A stretch of 64,000 nucleotides of DNA, taken from contig NW_003215766.1 in the NCBI RefSeq assembly GCF_000006405.1, positions 127,382-191,381 of the forward strand, in the 5' to 3' direction. The first letter of the stretch is position 1. The number at the start of each line of letters is the position of its first letter. Of the stretch, positions 1-11,900 are shown one piece after another. A model generated the notes under the pieces. The model was not told the DNA's origin, made no database searches, and saw only the letters and a list, made by a program, of their open reading frames with translations. This stretch comes from Perkinsus marinus ATCC 50983. Taxonomy: Eukaryota; Perkinsozoa; Perkinsida; Perkinsidae. The position numbers and the translations under genes were made by a program.

Positions 1-430
1 CGTATAGTTAGATACATTATCGGTCACGGTAACTGGCATTGCGGAAAGATAGTGTTCCGCGATGTGAATAGGGAACTAATTCACGTGGAATTTGACTGTA
101 TCTTCGATGCTGATCACACGCTGAAACTATCAGGAGTGGCATCACTCAGATGGCAAGAAACTGTGTTAGTTCTATAGGCGCTAAAGGTGTTGCTAGGCTT
201 GCGCTAAAGCAATGGCAGCATTGCAAGCTCATAGGAGGAATCTTCTCCCTGTGATGTTTCCGCAAATCAGCCGGCAACAGTCGCAAGAACTGAGCAGTTT
301 TCCCTTTCGGGAGGCAAGGTTGAAGCTAACTCGGCAGTGGCTCATGCCAGCGATAACGCAGATAGATTATGGAGGAAGCCTAACAGTGGTTGTCAGGTGC
401 AGTGCTCCTCGCTGAAGTGCGACATCTGTT
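1..430 (+). pseudogene. PIKK (ATR-like) kinase C-terminal remnant
   Basis: Frame 1 from base 1 reads like the catalytic core of a PI3K-related kinase. A YIIGHGNWH segment sits where the family has GLGDRH, and HVEFDCIF sits where it has HVDFxxxF. From about base 114 the similarity moves to frame 3 (ITQMARNCVSSIGAKGV, like the LTxNMVxAxGxxGV helix), so there is a frameshift near 106-123. A TGA follows at about 252. A weak FATC-like stretch may lie near 340-420. The Asp and Arg of the GDRH loop, the metal-binding Asn and the DF Asp are all replaced, so the copy cannot be catalytic. The left edge is cut by the window. A sequencing error could explain the shift but not the lost residues. Confidence 0.6.
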
Positions 431-679
431 GACGGCCCATGCTGCCCCAATGATGATATTCATGGAGATTCCCGGAAAACAAGTATCAGTGTTGAAGTGT
501 AAGGTGACGAGGTAATTCTAGTTGTGTTTAGCACGAAATATTTGGTCTGCATATACATCGGCCGGATGTCTCTCCTCTGAACAATTGCCTCAAGATGAGG
601 ATCTCAGCACCATATTACCATCTCATTTCTATCACCCCTGTTTGGTTCCAAAACCTGCATCCCTGGATCTCAACAGTGC

Positions 680-1086
680 ATGGCTTTGGTGATGTCGAAT
701 CTTACGAGTCGCCTTCTGGCATCACGTGCATCAATCTCTGCGAAACTGGCAGCTTCTGATGCGCCGAGGGTTACCACGGCGGCACTCGTTGCGCGAGCTA
801 CTTTTCAAAACCATCAATTGAGGCGTGCTCAGTCGGTGAGTGCGGAGGCTCTCAACCTGGTAGGTATGATCTCATATCTTAGGAAGACAACATACGGCTA
901 CAGCGAGAGGCCGGTCTGCACAAGACATCAGTGTTCCGGTTCCCTCAATATCGGAGGAGTATACTGAGCAAGCGCAGGGGATGGGTACCGTGCACTGATA
1001 TCATAATGCCCGTAGCTTTCAAGCTGTGTACTGGCAAGGGAATGCGGACAGTGAAGGGTATTAAGAAATGCATAGATGAAGAATGA
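680..1086 (+). CDS. small two-exon protein with N-terminal presequence
   Basis: Exon 1 (680-835) starts at the first ATG and encodes 52 residues rich in Arg, Ser and Ala with no acidic residue until late, which looks like a mitochondrial targeting sequence. A 47-nt GT-AG intron (836-882, donor GTGAGT, acceptor CTTAG) joins in phase 0 to exon 2 (883-1086). That exon adds 67 basic residues and ends in TGA. The product is about 119 aa. I do not recognise the family. The matching phase and short intron are typical of the genes around it, which supports it as real. It converges on the large minus-strand gene ending at 1500. Confidence 0.5.
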
Positions 1087-1238
1087 TACTGCCCCAGCAT
1101 GTAAAAGTTTCCGATATGGTTGATCATATTTCGTTTGCCAGTAGTCATCCAAACCATTGCAACGTATTAGCCATCCCCTAGAATGGTGTTACAGCGCTTG
1201 ATAGGAAACTCAAATCGTCCGGCAAGTCTCCTCAGAGA

Positions 1239-1261
1239 ACCACGCTCATAATGAGCGTGGT
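1239..1261. repeat. 23-nt perfect palindrome with single-base centre
   Basis: Two 11-nt arms (ACCACGCTCAT and its complement) flank one A. It lies in the 413-bp spacer between convergent genes ending at 1086 and 1500. It could fold as a hairpin in the 3' region of either transcript or be a binding site; nothing shows which. Confidence 0.75.
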
Positions 1262-1499
1262 CTCGTTGTAATGAGCGGCTCATGACAGATGAAAGTCGAG
1301 ATGTTTGTGGGCATTTCTCTCAGTATGAGTGTCGACAAGTTATTCGAATTTTCTTCGAATTGGATTGGAAACTCAGACACCCTAGATGTCTCAACCTCGC
1401 CGAGTAGTATCATCCGGCAATCACACTTGCTCGAGTCGACCTTCCAATCGACAACCAATAACTCTTACAACACCACATATTCGGCGATGTATGATAAGC

Positions 1500-4400
1500 T
1501 TAAGAATACGTTGGCAAAGTGAGGTAATAGACGGGATCATCAATATTAGATTCCTCATCCTCAGTACTGAACAAACGGGCCTCACAACAGGCCCCGATAG
1601 GAGGGGCTAGTTCTTCACTGGCCGTATACACCGCACCTCCCTGTGTCAGCATTTCGAGGATGACTTGCACTTCACATAGTGGAATCACGGCTATGTGATC
1701 TTGTATGATGCTGCTTGTAAGGCCAGGTGATTGCTGTAAATTGAGCATCACGGTCTGCAGCAACTGTGCGATAGCACCAAAGTTCACCGAGCCAGGCCCA
1801 GTGGAACTGCCGGCGCAAACCCAAGCCGCCAAGGGGACGAAGTCATCTGGCAGAAACTTGGTCGGGAAGCCGGTCTTAGCGCTCTTGGTGATATCCAAAT
1901 GAGCTGATTCGAGGACTCGGCATGCCGCCTGTACAGTCCCTGTAGAGGCCTTCTCTGGCATCCAAATTCGCTTGAACAACGGACAAGCTTTACTTATCAT
2001 TTCCGCGAGGAGAGACACCTCCGAGGGGGCGTCAGGATGGTACTCCTCAGGCCGCCCATACCGTCCGAATGAGGATTTCATAGCGTGCTCAGCTGACAGA
2101 ATCATCCAGCCTGTCGAATCGGTGGTATTTGATGCGATCCTAGTAGTCAGACGGAGCTTCTCAAGAATCTCCACCACCGTCGAGAAATCGGGCCAACGCC
2201 GTCTCTTCTGCTTCATTGCCTTCTTGTACTTCTGCATGAGATCAGCCTAAACAGGGAACCATGAGCTCCTATGTGGATTCGTCGAAAAATACCTCAGAGC
2301 TCCCCATGCCAAGTGGCGTGGTTCGAGCCACGTCCGAATCCACCCTATGGAGTAGCCAACTAGCAGCCTCGAGAGTTTTCTTGGCGTCCAGCTTCGGATA
2401 CTCTTCTTTCATGAATTCAGTCCAGGCCGGCGACCATTCAGCGGATTTCTCATACTCTTTCTCCTAGAGAGAAATTGGGTATTAAAGTACCCCATATCCG
2501 GCCCCACCTTGTAATGCTCTTTTGCTGCCTGTTCTTCCGCAGCCTCGGGTGTGACCGTAACGACATCCCCTTTGGCGACAACGCCATATCCAGCCGGATT
2601 GAATTCCGATGCATTCTGAGCTACCTCCATAATGACACGATGGAACTCAGATGCCGAAGCCCCGTGTTGACCTGAATCAAAAAGTTACCCTACGCACCTA
2701 GAGCTCCAGAATTCACTACTCTCATCTGAGGCGACGTCCTCCTCGTCCTCATTGATCTCCCATGATACTGCCTCCATCACCTGTGGAGGCTTGGAGATAT
2801 TCCCATCAGGTCCCCCAGGTCTCTGAGTCAACTCCAGATGCTTGCGAATACCAACGAATATCTGTTGGCCGCCTACAAGGAAACCAACCGTGTCACCAGC
2901 CGTAGTTCTGCAAATGCTCATTACCTCCCTCTTCATTATCGTCATTATCTTCCATCAGCTCATCGTCTTCCGCATCACTCTGGTGTTCCTCCTCCTCTTC
3001 TTCTTGTACATTAGGTATCGACACATCGCTGCCCGCAGCAGCCGGTGGAGCCTTGGTAGTAGCCTCCGGAAACCAAATGCAGTCCAGCGTGACTCTCCCT
3101 TGAGCTACACAGTTAGCTAGTACCTAGTATTACATACTGGCCCGCCCATCTTATACCCTTCCAGCCTACCTGCATCCAGCTACCGCTTGGTTCAGCATGT
3201 ACCACTCCGGCCGAGTCAGCGTCGCCTTCTAAGCAGGCCAGGCCATCACGTAAGAGGGATATCTGATAGTGTGCATCAACCGAGGCTCCTCATAGGAACT
3301 CTTACATCAGCAGCCTTTCCGTACACGGCCATGCGTGCTATGTTGGAGAGCATAAATTTCCTGCCGGCGAAATCAGCTCGACGGGCTCTGCCCACCATCC
3401 CTCTAGCATGCCATAGTTGGAAGCTCATTCGGATGTCTTCCTCCTTATACCCCATGCGGAAGAGTGAATGACGCGTAGCATGGCTGCTATAGGAGCTATT
3501 AGGCGTCAGCAAGATCATACGAGTTAGAGCCGATAGAATGGAGTCCCCGAGTAGATCCTTAGTGGCATTAAGATAAGAAGGCACCACATTAATAGGCGCA
3601 GTAGAGCTCTCATAACCCAGCGGGAGGTAGTTGTACACGCCATGGCTCATACCCGACTTGTTAGTCGTCCTACCCCTAGCCGAACGTAGTGCTAGCCGAT
3701 AGGCTTCCTGTGGAGTCTTGCCCACAATAGCTGCCACTATACTCCAAATCCTGTGATTGGGCTCTGGAACCTCACTCGTGATTATAGCAGGCTCTCTATA
3801 GTCGACGAGCTTCTTAGCTGTAGCCAAGTAGAACTTGAACAGGGCTATCTCGAAGGACGATAGATGGGGATCTGGTGTACCTCCGCTACCCTCTACAGGG
3901 GCGTCCTCTGCTTGCACCTCATCCAACTGCTGCATTGCCTGTGATCTGTTCCTCCTCCTACGCTTGTGAGGCCTCGGCTGATCAGTGAGAGCCTGGGAGC
4001 TTATGAGTTCCTTATAGTTATGCCTGGAGGTGGCTCCAGCACTATTGAGAACCGTCTGAATGAAGTGCTTAGCAGTGTAGAGGGTCGGGTCATCAGGCAG
4101 CTGCTCGTAACCATGCCGGGCTCGGTAGTGACTGAGTATGGCCACACGGTGGCTAGTGAGGAAGTGACATATGTGGCATTTGTAGCGGACCGCATGGACT
4201 GGCACGAAGTCGACAGTTTGCTTGAATTTATCGCCCTTCTCGCCACTGAGGAGGACCCTCCGGCGGAGGTATTTGAGTGCAACATGGAGATCAATGTTGT
4301 GCTCGAGGCAAGTTGCTTTAACGAGTGGATTCGAGGCATCCACTACTCTAACACCGTTCACCAGGTAGGACTCATCGACGGGCTCCTCGGACAGTTGCTT

Positions 4401-7400
4401 CAACAGCTGCTCCAAAGCATTTCTTTGGGTTGCAGAGACGTATAATGTACCAGTCCAATTCTTGCGGAAGAACAGCTCGGACACGTCACATCCAGCGGGC
4501 TGAAACACCAAAACCTCATACGCCCATCTACTGCGTTCATTCCATGCAAAGAGTTCTCCTCTACGGTCAACACATGCGGCTGACGCACTTTGATGAAATT
4601 TCGTCATACTCAGAAAGCTCTCTTACATGCTTCCAACTCATACACGGTATGGCAGTATTACCAGTTGGCCTCTTCCCTTAGAGAAGACTTCAGAGGAATG
4701 CTTGGTCTTCGGCTTCTTCTCTCCTTCCTGTTGCTCATTGACCTTCTCCACCGCATTCATAACCTTCCGACGCCAACGTAGCGAGTTCCTCTGCAAGGTG
4801 TTCCAAAAGTCCTCACCTGAGTGGAAGAACCTAGACCTACTTCAACTATACCGCCGCCAACACTACTACATGCATCCATAATGTCTCTGTTGTCAGCACC
4901 GGGCGATGACGGAGGGAGCTCTTCGGGGTCGAAGAAAATATATTCTTCACCGTCAGGGTCCTGAACAGTGGGGACTATACGTCGCCGCACAACTCAAATG
5001 ATTACGTGTTCCGATTCGCTGATCTCTTGTAGTAATGAGTCCGGCGCGTCCGAAGCGGGCAGGAAGGGCTTTAGCGTTACCTTATCGTGAGCGTAGTATC
5101 TATGGACGACTTTCTCATGCAGCAAGCCATTGATAGAGCGTACAGAACACTATCTCCTCCAGGGTGATGACCTTGGTCGACCTCAGAGGCCTTACCGACT
5201 CTAACGAGGTTGAGGCGTACAAGCAGGGACAACAACTGCCTGAAGTAGTGCCATAGCCTCACGTATGAACTGAACACAGTAAGACTCTTACTTGATCTGA
5301 GCGAAGCTCTTAGCCCTCCTATTGCGAGCATCACTGAGGGTGAAGGGGTTGGTCAGATGGTCTTTCACGTCTTGAGGCAAGTCCCCAACTTTTAAGTTAG
5401 AGCGTGAACCCGACACAAGGTATTCGTCCAAATATGGATGAGGAATACCACAGCCGACGATCTGAATACAGCGTTCGAATATATGTTCGCTTTCCTCATC
5501 TGAGCTCAGGATTTTCCTCACTAACTATACAAGTTTACACACGAATTCGGGTTGAAGTGCACAGAAACCAAAAAAAATCGCCAAAATTTCCCCATAGTTT
5601 TCATATTGTCACCAACATATGTACTTGACCATGTGTATATTTCCCCACACTGACCATCACTGTCGGGAAGATGGCGATAACGACGACTTGCCTGCAAGAA
5701 AAGTTGCACATCTAGAGACATCGTCAACTCCTCTGCATTGAACCATGCAGCCCTCATGTTCTTCAGGAGGAATTGATGAAGATACCTACAACAGGGAAGG
5801 AATAGAGTCAGCGACACCCAGCACATGATAACAGGATAAGACGACAGCCACTCTAGTATCAATATCGTACTTGCACCGTAGCATTATGGCTCCGACATAG
5901 CCGTAATGGACGCAGACGTTCTGACTAAACGTCCCTCCACAGCGGCTCGCTGTCTTCCCTATAGTAGGCGGACGATACCTAAAGGAGCTGCCCACAAGTC
6001 GTGATGGTGAACCCTACACTGCAGCCGCGTTGAGATCGTTCACTGTTCTCCTCCTAGGACCAGCATGGGCCACATCGACACTGCTAGCGACGATTGGGAA
6101 GAGTGCTTGCGTCGCGAGAGCATCTATAAGACCTTTCTCATGACCTTAAGCTACCGACAGAGCCTCACTCTCAGTCGGGATTTCAGGACTACTAAACTCT
6201 CCACCTAACAACGCCGCTGCTGCTGATGTCACTGCATCCTCATCAGCTTCGGACTGTGACGAAAGACTACACTCACGAAGGAGGGCACAGAGCTTACTAC
6301 CTTGAGTTCGGATGCTAGCGAGTCCCTCTTCCTCTTCTTTATAGCACTACTACTAGTGAGCTCGCTGTGCTTCAACTGTAGTGCTGCAGTGACTCGTTGT
6401 TGTGCTTCCTCTTCGGTACAAGCGCTACCCCAGTACACTACTGATACGTCTTGTGATCGGTACCTGACCTCAACCACTGAAAGCCGTTACCTGCCGAGAT
6501 AGCGATATACATTGTAGATGTTTTCTTCAGCATAGGCTCGTACTCCACCACTTTATCAGCGATCTTTGTGAGAGTCTTCCTGTCGATTTTAGTCCCTCTT
6601 CCCTGTACCGAATAATCTTCTATAAAGCTCACAGCGTTACATCAGACGCACCTCCTCCGCATCGATTGCTCTCCCAAGATCGACCACCGACAATACCCCA
6701 TGTTCCCTCACAAGACGTAATGTACGGGCAGCCCGCTCCCTGCCTAGCGCTGAGAGACCTACACAGGCAACCAGTCGCGACGGGCTCTGTGACTCCGAGG
6801 CTGATATCAATACGAAGAGTACCACCCTCTAGATTAAGAACCGCAGGCATCTCATCTTCATCCCCTATAATAGGCACGAACTGGTCCTCGAGCATAGCAC
6901 GGGGCTTCTCGTCCTCTGGTTGACCGAAGCGATATCTGCATGTTAGAGAATGTATTATCAGAGTCGGCTATGATGCCCTCAGCCCTACACCCAGAACGAC
7001 ACCTTCCCTCTAGTGTCCTTGTCCTTGCGGATCTCCGGGTATTCCTTGAGGGTCCAGTCCAAGGCCCTCTCTGTGAACTTCTTATCAACCGGCAATTGCT
7101 TCGATCTGAACAGAGAAGGCATGAAAGCAACCACGACAGGCTAGCATGAACTCACATTTCAGCATTAGTGAATCCCTTAGAGCCCGATGCTCGCACCAAA
7201 TCGGCAATAATGTCAGGAGAAACGTGACCACGGAAAAATGTGCCAACACCAACCTGGACAGGCTGGTAGTGCTAACCCAACCTAGTGACCATTGAGTTTA
7301 CCCATTTATTTTTCTTCGGTGTCTTCATCCCCTCACTGCTGGCGTACTCCTCATCTCCTTCTGACCTCGTTGTCTTCGGCGACTCTAGCCCTCGAATAGA

Positions 7401-8730
7401 AGTCGGAGCACTCTCTGAAAAACTTCGCTCCGCCTGAATACAGGGTGGACCGTCGCTACCTCTTCGTGGTGTGGAAGAGAGGAGGCCATCATCTTCCTCT
7501 TGAGCACCCATATCAGCGAATTGTGGCGTGAGCGAAATATCGTTGGTGTCGACATGAGTTCCATAAATGCATATCGCCTTGCGGTATCTACGATCCACAT
7601 ATACGATATCACATATCCGCCTCGGCAACGGCAGTAGGGAGTAGAAAACTCCTACACTTTCAGCTCAGCACTCCACACTTTCACGACTTCTATTTTCTTC
7701 TCCCTCTCCAGTTTATCACGGCAGCGTCGGAATTGAGTCTGGCCTCGCTTAAGATTTCCCTTAAACCTGAGTACAGAGACCTAGCAGTGGACCGCCAGTG
7801 TTAGCTGATCGGCTCACATGCTATGTACGACATTACGAACATCAACTTCTAGTAGGAGCTGATGAGGCGAGTCTCGAAGCAGCTGCACGACACGATCGCT
7901 GATGGGCTCTATGTGTTCGGAGAGAATAGAAGAGGCCAGCAGAGGGTCCATCCGCTGTAGATCATAAAATTGTGCTGAATAACAGCGGCGTGATTCACAA
8001 GTACTCAAGAGGCCTCCGAGCTCACCAAGGAAGAGGACGCAGCTTATTGGCGATACGGAGCCTTTGTGCTGACGTCTGATGACTTTCGGGATCATTAGGT
8101 TGAATCGTACGATGATTTTTTCTTGGATCTGCAGCCACGGTGTTAGCCTTACTACAATGAAAGCCTTACGAGTTTCGAAGTGAGATGGTGCAGTTGCTTA
8201 TGATCGATATTAAGAAGTGGGCATAGTTGATACCCCCATAAGCCCTGGTATCTCGCGTTGGACACGAGGTAGATGATGCTCTTGTGGACCACATGCTCGC
8301 AGATGTCGGGATGCGAAGCTATACCCAGGAGGTTGTTACGGTAGCTGTGAATACACACAAGTGACTGTGGTGATGACGACCGAATGGACTCACTCCTCCA
8401 GAACATCAATCACGGGATCTTCCTCCTCTCCGCTGCCCTCAGCGATGAAGCCTGATCATTGAGGCATGCACAGAGCTGAGAGCAGTAGTAGTGGTCTACA
8501 TGGAAGTTGAAGCTCTTCAGGGTGGAGTAGATGGTGCCTCAAAGCCTCCAATAGCTGAGGGCAATCCGCTCCCTCCGCCTTCCTATTATTCAAGTTCATC
8601 ACAATGTCGCTGAATCTGCCGAGAGAGAGGTAGTGTGATGTTACCAGCCTTCGAAGGGACCTTACTTCGACCCAGGGGGCCCGGAGTAGGCGATTTCTTC
8701 TAGTGCATACCGTATGAGCTGGTGAAGCAT
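1500..8730 (-). CDS. TFIIIC largest subunit-like (B-block binding) protein
   Basis: This is a multi-exon gene; the family (GTF3C1/Tfc3) binds the B box of tRNA genes for RNA polymerase III. The start at 8730 (MLHQLIRYALEEIA) runs into a 50-nt intron and then a helical N-terminus like the family's. Near 8160-8290 a winged helix (WGYQLCPLLNIDHKQLHH) matches the B-block-type domain. Near 5080-5460 the exons LDEYL, KVGDLP and QLLSLLVRLNLVRV parallel the middle of human GTF3C1. The exon at 3276-4607 has a C2H2-like finger (CHICHF...HYRARH), a basic segment and a helical region resembling the GTF3C1 C-terminal part. The last exon ends in TAA at 1500. One intron is made of a MITE copy. Similarity is weak, so the name rests on domain order. 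Confidence 0.62.
5469..5652 (-). mobile_element. hAT-like MITE copy 1 (intronic)
   Basis: This 184-bp element, read on the minus strand, begins CAGTGTGGGGAAATAT and ends near CATATATTCGAACGCTG. It aligns end to end with the copies at 60758-60910 and 62160-62344, sharing blocks such as CATATGTTGGTGACAATATG and GAGGAAAGCGAACATATA. No target duplication is visible at this copy. It occupies an intron of the TFIIIC-like gene, with a possible donor GTGATG at 5660 and a possible acceptor TATTCAG ending at 5462. Only about 15 nt of that intron lie outside the element. Confidence 0.8.
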
Positions 8731-8922
8731 AGAGCGACACTAATGGCCATCACACGGAAACGCTAAAACAAATGATCGTTGCCACGAGGATAACCTCAAG
8801 AGCAATCCCCAGAGATATCATCAGGCCGTTCTTTCCGCGATCTTCCATGCTCACTCTTTACACTGAACGCGTTATAGTATTGGAAGCATACGAATTGGGA
8901 GCCGAGTAAATTGAGGTATGAA

Positions 8923-11900
8923 TTATGCATAATCACTATCGTTGTAGTCCTCATCGCTATCATCATCACTGTCGAGGCGTACCTAGCAACGTATCACCTT
9001 AACGTCGCTCAAGGAATGCAGAGGAGGGCTCACCACTTTCCGCCGCTTACGCCCGCCTGCCGGCGACTTCCTGTTGGGTTTTGCGGGGGAGTCTGTTGTG
9101 ACTTTTCTCTTCAAAGTATTCTTCTTAGGACGGTCTTCCGAAATATCACCTGCAAAAGCGTTCATGCCCACACGCTGTGCTCAAGTGCTCACTGAAGTCG
9201 CTCAGAGGGCTGTCCTCCCCAGAGGCCGACTCCGACCCCGAATCTCCGCTCTGGTCTGACGAATCACTCGAAGCGATCAGCTTCTTCCTAGCAGCGCGGG
9301 CAGCAGCAGCTCGGGCAGGTCTAGAAGAATTCTTGAGACCAACGAGCATATTCGCAAGCTACCTTCGGCTCCTGGGTACAGGTGAATCCGGAGCGTCATC
9401 GCTGCTGATCTCCTCAGCCGAGCTCGCAGGGCTGACTTCGCTACTAGAAGCAGCAGCCTTGTTCCTCTTCCCTTTAGCTGGACTTTTCCTCTTCGCCTTT
9501 GCCTTAGCCTTCCCCTTAGGTGTCGGAGGCTTCGACACCGAGCCCGACTACACAGTACCCCATCATAAGACAGTGGCATCCACCAAGTACCACCTCCTCG
9601 GACTCCGCATCAACCTCGTCTTTGCTCTTCCGGGACGCTACGAGACTATCAAGCCAGTTCTCTTCGGTGACCTTCACCTCGGCCTTCGGCTTAAGGAAGG
9701 AGCTCATTGTCAGCTGCTTGCCGCCTGGAAGCATAACGAGGCAGATCGATAAGACCCACACATCAACGCTTGGTGAACACAAAACCGACATAAGGGATCT
9801 CATACCAAGACTCACCCGACGCCTCCGATGACTTCACAACTTGTGATGATGCACTCTTCCCTTCATTCTTCATCCGTAAACGCTCAAGGATACTCGAGGA
9901 CCGCTGATGAGCTGAAGCCGACAGAACTCAGTTGCCGTTACGGCACAGCCCAGCAGCAGTGCTGCAACTACCCATCTCTATTTTCTTAGTCGTGGAGGAA
10001 TCATCTGTTGGGGATGCTGTTGGGCTCGTTGACGGCGAGGGGTTCACGGAAGCACCTGATCCTTCGAATATCCTCGAAGGCCTGCACCTTCACACTCTTC
10101 TCCTCACCTCCTCGAGAGGATGCCTTTGTCTTATCACCTTCCTCTTTCTTCACCCTCCTCCAAGCATCAGCCTCCATAGGCTTCACCTCAAGAGTAGTCC
10201 TATCCACTTCACACAGGTCTCCATCCGCCTTGTACCTGTTAAGCACACGATACCTCTCCAGTCTCCTCACTCTACTCCTCACCTCTGCAACAATGAACTA
10301 ATCACATCTTCCGGATGCCCAACAGCCTTCTTGCCGCCCTTCTTCTTTGACGGCTTCACATCGCTTGCATCGCTCATGATCTCATCCTCACTACCATAGT
10401 CGTTCTCGCTGCCTGAGGCACATGCCATGTCCCCTCTACAATGTGAACGATAGTGTACTCGATGGACTAGCTCCCTTCTTCTTTTTAGCAGCTAGCTTGC
10501 CCATCTTAGGCTTGTTCTTCCTGTATCGAGCCTCCGCCTGTATATCCTTAGCTCGTCGCTCATCATCCTCATCCAATGCCGCCAACAGCTGTACCAAGTC
10601 CCGGTCCCACATTTCCTCGATACTCCGCCCACGAAGGACCTGATAGCCCCTCTATAGAACGGAACACTATCCTCCGACTACTTTAAGCTCCCCCTCCTTA
10701 TCATGCAGTAGGCGTTCCATTGCTTCCACTCTCTCAAGAGTCAGACTCCACATTGACATCGCCAAGAGGTAGTCATAACCCGAGCGTTTCTGTTGCTTTT
10801 CGACCTAGTAACATGGGCGACCTGATTTCAACTGTACTACTAATAATAACTAACCTTGGCCTCCTCGTCCGCCTCCTCTTCCTCCTCACTGGACTCTCCT
10901 TCTGACTTCACCTCATCACCTAACCACTCCTCCAAAAATCAGGAAAGACAAACAGCTTACTTGTAGCGGAAGAAGCAGCGACGGTCTTTCCCTTGAGAGA
11001 GCCTATCTTGGCTGCTCTAGTCTGGGCATCAATTTCCATCATAGTCATGAACTTCTTTCGCTTGAGCTCCTCCATCAACTGTACAATCTTCTTCTTCTGA
11101 AAGACTATCTCACCATTGATAACCATCATCACGAATCGACATTTATTAGATAGGATCTGACACCGACATCCTCACCCAACCACCCTGGCCCAGGCATTAG
11201 TACAAGAATCTCCTTAGTGAGCTTAGCAATGAGGCTATCCTTCCGCTTAACATACATGTCCAGCCTCAAGTCCGCAAAGTCCTTGATGATATCCAACACA
11301 CTGTCGTAGCGTCTGATCTTACCATCCCTGTCAAACAGGACCTGACCAGCACTTCAGTGATAGAATAAAGACCGCCAATGCCGAACCATATTGGTTGTGG
11401 AGAATGCTGAGCGCAGCTTGAAAGCCTTTTCCAGTCCGAGGGAGTCCACAACGCTCTTAGCAGCCTCGTTTTGGAGTGTGCACTTGAAGTGAACACTGTG
11501 CTCCGTATGATACCTACCGAGAAGGATGACCGAAACAACAAGAGTATCGAGGCTGGTTACTCCTTAAGATCACCAAGCTTCACTACTGGCCCTTTCTTCT
11601 TCTCCTTATCCTTCTCACCACCACCACCACCAGCAGGAGGCGTATCAGGCTCCGACCCTACCCTCACGACGGGGTCCACGTTCAACCCCAGAGCCACAAC
11701 CTACCAGCGTCACTACTGGCGGCCGCTGCTCTCCGCTTCGCTTTAGCCTTGGCCTTCTTCTCCTGTGTGATAGCCTCATGACCAGCTTGCATCATCTCCT
11801 AAGATGTGCTCTGACTAACGCTTATTGAAATACCCCTCCATCATACTTGTAAAAACTCCTTATAATTCTGCGTCCACGTCTTGACTGGTAGCTCAGTGAT

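Noticed and set aside
3966-4445. Plus-strand frame of 159 codons
   Set aside because: It is the antisense of the 443-codon coding exon of the TFIIIC-like gene.
5288-5521. Gene start at the ATG of MRKILSSDEES
   Set aside because: This ATG lies within MITE copy 1; coding similarity to GTF3C1 continues upstream of the element.
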